Shown: positions 1-5,507 of the stretch, piece after piece
How the letters are laid out: each line of letters opens with the position of its first letter
Position numbering within the stretch: the stretch's first letter is position 1
From: Chloroflexota bacterium
Lineage (GTDB): Bacteria > Chloroflexota > Dehalococcoidia > JACQGW01
Reading direction: 5' to 3'
Assembly: GCA_016199325.1 (NCBI GenBank)
Contig: JACQGW010000061.1
Location: forward strand, 1 to 5,745
Length of the DNA stretch: 5,745 nt
Notes under the pieces: generated by a model
The model's input: only the letters and a program-made list of their open reading frames with translations
The model's database searches: none
Told to the model about the DNA's origin: nothing
Program-made: the position numbers and the translations under genes

Positions 1-706
1 CCGCGCGGACGTCGACGTCGGCGAAGAGCGCAATCTTGTCGCGGATGTCGTCCGAGAGCGGCTCCGTCGAGCGGCAGACGACGACGTCGGGGGGGCTGCC
101 GATGCGGCGGAGCTCGTTCACCGAGTGCTGGGTCGGCTTCGTCTTCAGCTCCCCGGTCGAGGCGAGATATGGGAGCAGCGTCACGTGGATGTACAGGACG
201 TTGTCCCGGCCGACGTCGTTGCGCATCTGGCGGATGGCTTCGAGAAAAGGCTGGCCCTCGATGTCGCCCACCGTCCCGCCGACCTCGACGATGACGACGT
301 CGGCGCCCGTCCGGCGGTGCACCCGGCCGATCCGCTCCTTGATCTCGTTGGTCACGTGGGGAACGACCTGGATGGTCCCGCCGAGGAAGTCGCCCCGCCG
401 CTCCTTCTGAATGACGGCGCTGTAGACCAGCCCGGACGTCACGTTAGACGCCTTGGTCAGATTGATGTCGATGAACCGCTCGTAGTGGCCGAGATCCAGA
501 TCTGTCTCGGCGCCGTCCTCGGTGACGAAGACCTCGCCGTGCTGGTAGGGCGACATCGTCCCGGGGTCGACGTTCAGGTAGGGGTCCAGCTTCTGGACCG
601 ATACCGAGACGCCTCGGCTTTTCAGCAACCGGCCGATCGAGGCGACGGTGATTCCTTTCCCGACCGAGCTAACTACGCCCCCGGTAACGAAGATGTATTT
701 GGGCAT
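1..706 (-). CDS. pyrG: CTP synthase, N-terminal part (runs off left edge)
   Basis: CTP synthase makes CTP from UTP, ATP and glutamine-derived ammonia in the cytoplasm, the last step of de novo pyrimidine nucleotide synthesis. Reading the minus strand from the ATG at 704-706 gives 235 uninterrupted codons. They begin [18 protein letters not shown], with the P-loop-like [10 protein letters not shown] at residues 9-18. Next come [20 protein letters not shown], the [16 protein letters not shown] block and [12 protein letters not shown], all hallmarks of the amidoligase (synthetase) domain. The usual family length is about 530-550 residues, so the rest of the synthetase domain and the whole glutamine amidotransferase domain lie outside the window. 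A GGAGG sequence (719-723, minus strand) lies 12 bases upstream of the ATG, somewhat far but plausible as a ribosome binding site. A promoter is at 818-846. The family call is certain. The [16 protein letters not shown] wording recalls Chloroflexota sequences, which is my recollection only. Confidence 0.97.
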   Translation of the reverse strand, partial: MPKYIFVTGGVVSSVGKGITVASIGRLLKSRGVSVSVQKLDPYLNVDPGTMSPYQHGEVFVTEDGAETDLDLGHYERFIDINLTKASNVTSGLVYSAVIQKERRGDFLGGTIQVVPHVTNEIKERIGRVHRRTGADVVIVEVGGTVGDIEGQPFLEAIRQMRNDVGRDNVLYIHVTLLPYLASTGELKTKPTQHSVNELRRIGSPPDVVVCRSTEPLSDDIRDKIALFADVDVRA

Positions 707-817
707 CGCTCTACCTGGCCTCCATTGGTCGTCTGGTCGTCCGGCATCCCATCGGGGACGATACCGGCGATACGACGGATAGGGGGCATCCCGGGGTATT
801 CTCGGGGGTGCCGCTCA

Positions 818-846
818 ATTGTACCAGATCGGCTGATCGCTGTCAC
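818..846 (-). promoter_or_regulatory. Sigma-70-type promoter for pyrG
   Basis: On the minus strand, GTGACA (841-846; 5 of 6 matches to TTGACA) is followed after exactly 17 bases by TACAAT (818-823; 5 of 6 matches to TATAAT). A TGG directly before the -10 gives an extended -10 element. Transcription would start near 811, leaving a leader of about 105 bases before the pyrG ATG. That leader has several C-runs and short direct repeats (GGGATGCC twice, GTATCG twice, and an 8-base near-repeat at 727-742). I see no clear attenuator with a T-tract. Promoter activity is inferred from consensus and spacing. Confidence 0.65.
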
Positions 847-934
847 GGGATACGCAGTCGGCAGTCAGCTCTCGAGGGAGCGACGCCACGACAAGCCCGC
901 CTCGACACCATCACCGGAAGCCAACTGCCGCCTG

Positions 935-963
935 CTGACCGCTGACCCGGCATGGCATATAAT
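935..963 (+). promoter_or_regulatory. Sigma-70-type promoter for the ABC exporter gene
   Basis: CTGACC (935-940; 4 of 6 to TTGACA) is followed after 17 bases by a perfect TATAAT (958-963). Transcription would begin around 969-971, only about 8-10 bases before the ATG at 979. The mRNA would then be almost leaderless, and no Shine-Dalgarno sequence is seen before that ATG. This placement argues against the upstream in-frame ATG at 952, because the -10 box would lie inside its coding sequence and the ATG itself upstream of the transcript. It is back-to-back with the pyrG promoter. Confidence 0.6.
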
Positions 964-978
964 ACGGACTCACAACGC

Positions 979-2709
979 ATGACCACCGAGACGGCCGCGA
1001 CGTCCCCTCCCGCCAGGCGCTCCCGCGGGATCGGCGCCATCGTCGCCGACGCGCCGAGCCAGGCCCGCCTGTTCGGCCGGCGGATCGGGCAGACGCTGGC
1101 GCTGCTCTGGGAGGCCGGCCCCGGCGCCACGCTTTCTCTGGCGCTCGCCGCCATCCCTCAGAGCCTTCTGCCGGCCGCCGCCCTCTGGGTGATGAAGCTG
1201 CTGATCGACGCTGTGACGGCGCCGGCGCCGTCGGCCGCCACGATCTTCACCCTGCTGGCCCTCGAGTTTGGCATCGGCGCGGCGGTGATCGCCTTCGAGC
1301 AGGCCATCCAGGCGGTCGAGCAGGTGTTCGGCGAGCGGCTGACATACCGGGTGACGAATCGCTTGCTCATCTGCGCCGCCGCGCTCGACCTTTCACACTT
1401 CGAGAACCCGGCCTTCTACGACCAGCTCCAGCGCGCCCAGCGCGAGATCGGCTTCCGACCGATCAACCGGTTGACGCAGGTCGTCGGGCTCGTCCGGAGC
1501 GGGCTGTCGCTGGCGGCCATGAGCGCCCCTCTCGTTCGCCTCAGCCCGCTCATCGTCGTGGCCCTCGTCGCCGGATTCCTGCCGGCGCTCTTCACCCAGG
1601 GGCGGGCCGCGCGCCTGTGGTATCGGCTCATCCAGGGTCGAACGCCCGAGACCCGGCAGATGCTCTACTTGAACTGGATCCTGACGCATGACCAGGCGGC
1701 CAAGGAGGTCCGCGTCTTCGACCTGGCGCCCTATCTGCTCGGCCGCTACCGGGCGCTCTTTGACCGGCACCACGCAGAGACGCGAGCGGCGGCGTTCCGG
1801 CGGGCGATCCTCTCGGCGCTGGCCGGCATCTTCGGCAGCGGCGTGATGATCGCCTGCGGCGGGTACGTCCTCCTGGAGGTCGCCGCCGGCCGGTTCACGG
1901 CGGGTGACCTGGCACTGACGGCGGCGGCGCTGCTGGGCGGCGTCGTCCAGCTCCGGGCGACCCTGGGCGCCGCCGCCGCCATCTACGAGCACGGCCTCTT
2001 CCTCGACGACCTCTTCAGCTTCTGGCAGCTCAAGCCGGCCGTCGTCTCGGCACCCGAGGCGCCGGCGATGGCCGGTCGAGTCGAGCGGGGGATCGCCTTC
2101 GACCACGTCTCGTTCCGCTACCCCGGCGCCGCCGACGAGGCCGTGCGCGACGTCTCCCTCTCGATCGCGCCCGGCGAGACGGTGGCGCTCGTGGGGGAGA
2201 ACGGTGCCGGCAAGACGACGCTCATCAAGCTGCTCTGCCGGCTCTACGACCCGACGGCCGGCAGCATCCGCATCGACGACGTCGACCTGCGGGCCGGCGA
2301 TCTCGGCTCACTCCGGTCGCGTATCGGCGTGCTGTTTCAGGACTACACGCGGTATCACCTGCGGGCGCGGGAGAACATCGGGATCGGGCGGGTGGAGGCG
2401 GTGGACGACCTGGCGCGGATCGTTCAGGCGGCGCGGGAGAGCGGCGCCGACGCGGACGTCCGCCGGCTTCCGGACGGATATGACACCATCCTCGGCCGCT
2501 GGTTCGAGGGCGGCCAGGAGCTCTCCGGCGGCGAGTGGCAGAAGGTGGCGCTGGCGCGCGGGTTCATGCGGAACGCCGACATCCTCGTGCTGGACGAGCC
2601 GACCGCCAGCCTGGACGCCCGATCCGAGTACGAGGTGTTCCAGCAGGTTAGAACCTTCCCCGAAGGAAGTAGTACAGGAGGCGCGGCGCCTCGTTGGCGA
2701 TGGCGCTGA
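979..2709 (+). CDS. ABC exporter (membrane domain plus ATPase), 3' end missing
   Basis: This is a half-transporter of the type 1 exporter class: one chain with a membrane domain and an ATPase domain, which would dimerise in the inner membrane and export an unknown substrate. Residues are counted from the ATG at 979. Hydrophobic segments fall at roughly 45-75, 85-110, 160-205 and 275-345. The ATPase carries Walker A GENGAGKTT (406-414, Lys412), a Q-loop FQDYTRYHLRARENI, the signature LSGGE (515-519), Walker B ILVLDE (535-540) and the D-loop SLDA (544-547). After EYEVFQQ (to residue 556, base 2646) homology stops. The last 20 codons read antisense through the 3' end of the neighbouring DUF218 gene to a TGA at 2707. 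The switch histidine (H-loop) and the usual 50-70 C-terminal residues are absent, and no other frame downstream supplies them. The product is therefore probably inactive unless the junction is an assembly error. Start 952 is possible but disfavoured by the promoter position. Confidence 0.88.
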   Translation: MTTETAATSPPARRSRGIGAIVADAPSQARLFGRRIGQTLALLWEAGPGATLSLALAAIPQSLLPAAALWVMKLLIDAVTAPAPSAATIFTLLALEFGIGAAVIAFEQAIQAVEQVFGERLTYRVTNRLLICAAALDLSHFENPAFYDQLQRAQREIGFRPINRLTQVVGLVRSGLSLAAMSAPLVRLSPLIVVALVAGFLPALFTQGRAARLWYRLIQGRTPETRQMLYLNWILTHDQAAKEVRVFDLAPYLLGRYRALFDRHHAETRAAAFRRAILSALAGIFGSGVMIACGGYVLLEVAAGRFTAGDLALTAAALLGGVVQLRATLGAAAAIYEHGLFLDDLFSFWQLKPAVVSAPEAPAMAGRVERGIAFDHVSFRYPGAADEAVRDVSLSIAPGETVALVGENGAGKTTLIKLLCRLYDPTAGSIRIDDVDLRAGDLGSLRSRIGVLFQDYTRYHLRARENIGIGRVEAVDDLARIVQAARESGADADVRRLPDGYDTILGRWFEGGQELSGGEWQKVALARGFMRNADILVLDEPTASLDARSEYEVFQQVRTFPEGSSTGGAAPRWRWR

Positions 2710-3256
2710 CGCCCCGGCGGGTTTGCCACCAGCGGTCGAGGTCGAACTCGCGCGGGGGGACCGGGCAGGCCAGGACGGCGACGCCCGGCGGGAGCTGGTG
2801 GCGCAGGCTGAGGGCCGTGCGCCGCATCCGGTACGCCTGGCCGACCAGAATGACTCGCCGGTAGCCGTCCCGGACGATCACGTCCCGGACGGCCACCGCC
2901 TCTTCCTCCGTGCTCGTCGGCGTCCGGTCGAGGAAGCGGAGCGCCGCCCGCGGGACACCGCGCCAGGCCAGCTCCTGGGCGTAGAGGTCGCTCAGATGGT
3001 CGGTGAGGACGCCCGGGGTTTCGGCCGTGCTGAAGTCGGACACGACGACCACGGGCGCCAGCCCGGCGCCGTAGAGCTCGGCGGCGCGGATGGCGCCGGC
3101 GCGGCCGGTGGCGTAGGTCAGGACGATGGCGTCGGACGGCAGGATCTCGTCGCTCGTCGCCAGCGCCGCGACGACGAGGCCCGGCCCGACGCTGAGGCCC
3201 GCCGCGGCGAGCACCAGCACGGCGGCGAGAAGAAGAAGTTGAAGACCTCGGGACAC
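2648..3256 (-). CDS. DUF218/YdcF-family protein, membrane-anchored
   Basis: A 202-residue protein with a hydrophobic N-terminal segment (about residues 5-32) that would act as an uncleaved anchor or signal. A single DUF218-like domain follows. Visible family marks are SDAIVL (41-46), RAAELYGAGLAPVVVVSD (57-74), an acidic T-S-T-E-E-E-A stretch (114-120) where the family has its conserved Ser/Thr...Glu motif, and RVILVGQAYRMRR (134-146) where the family usually reads VTSxYHMxR. The usual His is Arg here, which may affect function. DUF218 proteins (SanA, YdcF) are linked to the cell envelope, but their reaction is not settled and I assign none. The start is GTG (3254-3256), supported by GAGAGG seven bases upstream. 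The TAA at 2648-2650 lies exactly where the convergent ABC gene loses homology. The C-terminus (EAPRLLYYFLRGRF) looks natural for the family, so this gene seems complete. Confidence 0.8.
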   Translation of the reverse strand: MSRGLQLLLLAAVLVLAAAGLSVGPGLVVAALATSDEILPSDAIVLTYATGRAGAIRAAELYGAGLAPVVVVSDFSTAETPGVLTDHLSDLYAQELAWRGVPRAALRFLDRTPTSTEEEAVAVRDVIVRDGYRRVILVGQAYRMRRTALSLRHQLPPGVAVLACPVPPREFDLDRWWQTRRGVSAIANEAPRLLYYFLRGRF

Positions 3257-3263
3257 CCGTTTT

Positions 3264-3269
3264 CCTCTC
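3264..3269 (-). promoter_or_regulatory. Ribosome binding site deciding the GTG start of the DUF218 gene
   Basis: GAGAGG on the minus strand sits seven bases before the GTG at 3254-3256. This is the best-spaced Shine-Dalgarno sequence in the window. It fixes the start, since there is no in-frame ATG near by. Confidence 0.7.
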
Positions 3270-3328
3270 GGGATATTGTCTCTAATCGATAATTACAGGG
3301 CCATATGCTAGGCTCTCAGGACCAAAGT

Positions 3329-3358
3329 ACTATAGTCGGCGCCGAGCGGCTGTGTTAG
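3329..3358 (-). promoter_or_regulatory. Possible promoter for the DUF218 gene, overlapping one for the cellulase
   Basis: On the minus strand CTAACA (3353-3358; 4 of 6 to TTGACA), an 18-base spacer and TATAGT (3329-3334; 5 of 6 to TATAAT) form a plausible promoter about 65 bases upstream of the GTG. The -10 lies in the palindrome ACTATAGT (3329-3336), so the plus strand also reads TATAGT (3331-3336) about 100 bases ahead of the cellulase ATG. No good plus-strand -35 accompanies it. The call is tentative. Confidence 0.3.
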
Positions 3359-3411
3359 ACTGTGGCCGTCCTGGATGCCACCGGCGACGGTGTGGTCCGG
3401 GAGAAACTGCC

Positions 3412-3419
3412 GGAGGGAG
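3412..3419 (+). promoter_or_regulatory. Likely ribosome binding site of the cellulase gene
   Basis: GGAGGGAG is a strong anti-16S match but lies 15 bases before the ATG at 3435, farther than usual. No ATG, GTG or TTG lies in frame between the two. The signal peptide begins properly at 3435, so this is the most reasonable initiation site. Confidence 0.5.
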
Positions 3420-3434
3420 CGTACAAGCAAAACC

Positions 3435-5243
3435 ATGACGATGCAAGTACCGCTAGCGGCCCGGCTTCTCCGAGTCGGCGCTCTACTCACTACCCTGGCA
3501 GCGGTCACGCTGTCGGGCTGCGCCCCGGCGGGGATCCCCGCCCTGACTCCCAACGCCACCGCGCGCCCCCCCGCGACCACTCCTGCATCCAGGGCCGTGC
3601 TGCCCGCGCCGACTTCCGCCGGCAACTTCCTGCGCACCGAAGGCACCCGGATCGTCGACGCCGCCGGGCAGGAGGTCCGTCTGACCGGCGTGAACTGGTT
3701 TGGCTTCGAGACCGGAACCTACGCACCCCACGGCCTCTGGTCCCGCAACTGGGAAGACGTCCTCGACCAGATCGCCTCGCTCGGCTTCAATCTGATCCGA
3801 CTGCCGTATTCGAACCAGATGTTCGACAAGCTCGCCGTCCCGCAGGGCGTCGACCCGAAGCTGAACCCGGACCTGGACGGCCTGACGCCTATCCAGATCA
3901 TGGACAAGATCGTCGAGGGCGCCGGCAAGCGCGGCATCAAGATCCTACTAGACCGCCATCGCCCCGACGCCGAATCCCAGTCCGAGCTCTGGTATACCGA
4001 CGACGTCAGCGAAGAGGTCTTCGTCGCCGACTGGGTCATGCTGGCACGGCGATACCGCGGCAACGACACCATCATCGGCGCCGACCTCCACAACGAGCCG
4101 CACGGCAAGGCGACGTGGGGCACCGGCGATCCGAAGACCGACTGGAAGCTGGCCGTCGAGAAGGCCGGCAACGCCATCCTGGAAGTCAATCCCGACTGGC
4201 TCATCGTCGTCGAGGGGATCGAGAAGTACAACGACGGGCTCTTCTGGTGGGGCGGCAACCTCAAAGGCGCCGCCAAGCATCCCATTCAGCTCACGGTGCC
4301 GAATCGCCTCGTCTACAGCCCACACGACTACGGTCCGTCGGTCTGGAAGCAGTCATGGTTCACCGACCCCTCCTTCCCACAGAACATGCCGAAGATCTGG
4401 GACGACCACTGGGGCTTCATCCTGAAGAACGGGACGGCGCCGCTCCTGCTCGGCGAGCTTGGCGGCCCGTCGCTCGGCCAGGACACCGACGGCACCTGGC
4501 AGCGGGCGCTGCTGGACTACGTGAAGGAGCGCAACATCTCCTGGGCCTACTGGGCGCTCAACCCGGACTCGGCCGACACCGACGGCATCCTCGAGAAAGA
4601 CTGGAAGAGCGTCAACGCCAAGAAGCTGGCCTACCTCAAGCCGTTCATGGCGCCGATGATGACCGTGAAGAACCCGTCGGCCATCGACAGGAGCGCGCAG
4701 CCGATGGCCCGGCCCAAGCCGATCCAGCCGATCAAGCTGAACGCCAAGGCGCCCAGGGAGGAGAAGACGGCAAACGTGCCGATCCACCTCCAGATCGCCA
4801 ACACGACGGGGAACCCGCTGCCGCTGGCCGACCTGGAGCTGCGGTACTGGTTCGACGCCGGCGCCGTGAAGGCGCTGGATCAAGTGGTCGAGCTCGACTG
4901 GACCGGCATCTCCGGCAAGCTTGTCAAGACGGAGATCGCCGAAGACGCCCGGGACGGCCAGACCCACGTCCTCAAGGTGTCGTTCCTGCCGGACGCCGGC
5001 GCCGTGCCCGCGAAGAGCACGCTGGACCTGGTCATGCGTGTCCACCAGAAGAACTGGGGTCAGTACGACCTGTCCAAGGCGTGGAGCCATCGGCCCTCGG
5101 ATGACCTCAAAACCTGGGAACGCGTCGCCCTCTATCGGAAGGGGCAGCGAATCTGGGGGCAGGAGCCCCGTGGCAGTGAGAGCGCAGCGTCCGAGTCGGC
5201 CTCGGCCCGTGAGGCGCCGACTGCCGAGTCTGGGAAGAAGTAG
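3435..5243 (+). CDS. Lipoprotein endoglucanase, GH5 (E1-like) with C-terminal CBM3
   Basis: Predicted endo-beta-1,4-glucanase of 602 residues, exported and lipid-anchored on the cell surface. Residues 1-29 are a type II signal peptide: Arg10/Arg13, a hydrophobic core and lipobox L-S-G-C with Cys29. A Pro/Thr/Ala linker (about 30-64) leads to the GH5 domain (about 65-410). It matches Acidothermus E1 almost phrase by phrase: GVNWFGFET, HGLWSRNWEDVLDQI, LDRHRPD, DLHNEPH, WWGGNL, NRLVYSPHDY, WNPDS-like ALNPDS. The acid/base is Glu221 (HNEPH) and the nucleophile Glu341 (LGELGG). Their 120-residue spacing equals the E162/E282 spacing I recall for E1. Arg122, His175, His297, Tyr299 and Trp373 match the other conserved active-site positions. 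Residues about 428-578 form a CBM3 (LELRYWFD, MRVHQKNWGQYD, ending RIWGQEP), which binds crystalline cellulose. A Ser/Ala/Glu-rich tail of about 24 residues ends the protein. The upstream in-frame ATG at 3375 would place 20 charged residues before the signal peptide and is rejected. Confidence 0.95.
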   Translation: MTMQVPLAARLLRVGALLTTLAAVTLSGCAPAGIPALTPNATARPPATTPASRAVLPAPTSAGNFLRTEGTRIVDAAGQEVRLTGVNWFGFETGTYAPHGLWSRNWEDVLDQIASLGFNLIRLPYSNQMFDKLAVPQGVDPKLNPDLDGLTPIQIMDKIVEGAGKRGIKILLDRHRPDAESQSELWYTDDVSEEVFVADWVMLARRYRGNDTIIGADLHNEPHGKATWGTGDPKTDWKLAVEKAGNAILEVNPDWLIVVEGIEKYNDGLFWWGGNLKGAAKHPIQLTVPNRLVYSPHDYGPSVWKQSWFTDPSFPQNMPKIWDDHWGFILKNGTAPLLLGELGGPSLGQDTDGTWQRALLDYVKERNISWAYWALNPDSADTDGILEKDWKSVNAKKLAYLKPFMAPMMTVKNPSAIDRSAQPMARPKPIQPIKLNAKAPREEKTANVPIHLQIANTTGNPLPLADLELRYWFDAGAVKALDQVVELDWTGISGKLVKTEIAEDARDGQTHVLKVSFLPDAGAVPAKSTLDLVMRVHQKNWGQYDLSKAWSHRPSDDLKTWERVALYRKGQRIWGQEPRGSESAASESASAREAPTAESGKK

Positions 5244-5260
5244 CGCCTGCGGGGAGGGCG

Positions 5261-5324
5261 GGCCCTCACCCCCGGCCCCTCTCCCGCTCGGCGGGAGAGG
5301 GGAGACGGAGGGGGGGTGAGGGCC
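5261..5324. repeat. Nested palindrome (outer 13-bp arms around a 12-bp hairpin)
   Basis: Outer arms GGCCCTCACCCCC (5261-5273) and GGGGGTGAGGGCC (5312-5324) are perfect inverted repeats. Inside them lies a perfect 12-bp stem with a TCG loop (5276-5302). The right outer arm can also pair with the left arm of the second copy (5337-5349) across a 12-base loop, so alternative folds compete. A transcript reading out of the cellulase gene would fold strongly here. There is no T-tract, so it is not a standard intrinsic terminator, though it could protect an mRNA 3' end. Confidence 0.8.
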
Positions 5325-5351
5325 TTGGCGCGGGCGGGCCCTCACCCCCGG

Positions 5352-5378
5352 CCCCTCTCCCGCTCGGCGGGAGAGGGG
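5352..5378. repeat. Second copy of the 12-bp hairpin
   Basis: This is the same perfect stem (CCCCTCTCCCGC pairing with GCGGGAGAGGGG, loop TCG) as at 5276-5302. It is followed by GGACGGTTG rather than a T-run. Confidence 0.85.
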
Positions 5379-5393
5379 GGACGGTTGTACTAC

Positions 5394-5474
5394 AAAACGG
5401 CACGAAATGGCGCGAAAGTCGCGAAAGGAGTGGCGTGCGGCTGCTCGGCGACAGGCGCTCGGTTCGTGCCTTTT
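5394..5474. repeat. Imperfect inverted repeat in the core between the two repeat blocks
   Basis: GGCACGAA (5399-5406) is perfectly complementary to TTCGTGCC (5463-5470). With a one-base bulge, AAAA (5394-5397) pairs with TTTT (5471-5474). The left arm belongs to a run in which CGAAA recurs at 5403, 5413 and 5422, roughly every ten bases. This 129-base core (5379-5507) is visibly less G/C-monotonous than its flanks and has no open frame of note. Confidence 0.55.
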
Positions 5475-5507
5475 CGCGTCGTTGCGCGGCTTACGTGGTC
5501 CAAACGG

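Larger units (their letters stand above)
5256..5378. repeat. Two identical 47-base direct repeats, 76 bases apart
   Basis: Bases 5256-5302 and 5332-5378 are identical over 47 bases; the next six bases differ at one position. Each copy starts GGGCGGGCCCTCACCCCC and contains the hairpin described separately. They begin 13 bases after the cellulase stop codon. Confidence 0.9.

Noticed and set aside
952..978. Longer N-terminus of the ABC exporter starting at ATG 952
   Set aside because: The -10 box lies within these codons and the predicted transcript starts after them. No ribosome binding site precedes 952.
125..982. 285-codon plus-strand open frame opposite pyrG
   Set aside because: It is antisense to the unmistakable CTP synthase and runs through both promoters. 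Its translation has no recognisable domain, and it is open only because GC-rich codons leave few stops.
1393..2106. 237-codon minus-strand open frame inside the ABC gene
   Set aside because: Antisense shadow of the membrane domain with Arg/Glu/Asp-rich, non-protein-like composition and no start signal.
2204..3292. 362-codon plus-strand open frame spanning the ABC/DUF218 junction
   Set aside because: It is an out-of-frame reading of the ATPase followed by antisense of DUF218. I also checked it as a possible frameshifted continuation of the ABC C-terminus and found no H-loop in it.
3375..3434. Longer N-terminus of the cellulase starting at ATG 3375
   Set aside because: It would put 20 charged residues before an otherwise standard lipoprotein signal and would place GGAGGGAG inside the coding sequence.
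3362..5104. 580-codon plus-strand open frame overlapping the cellulase
   Set aside because: It is the +1-shifted shadow of the GH5-CBM3 gene, an Arg/Pro/Gly-rich translation without domains, while the other frame matches E1 and CBM3 throughout.
5276..5302. Intrinsic terminator of the cellulase gene
   Set aside because: The hairpin is strong and well placed, but no T-tract follows (AGACGGAG), and identical hairpins recur at non-terminal places. It was kept as a repeat.
4353..5345. 330-codon minus-strand open frame
   Set aside because: Antisense to the cellulase and starting inside the repeat block. Its composition and lack of any motif mark it as a shadow.
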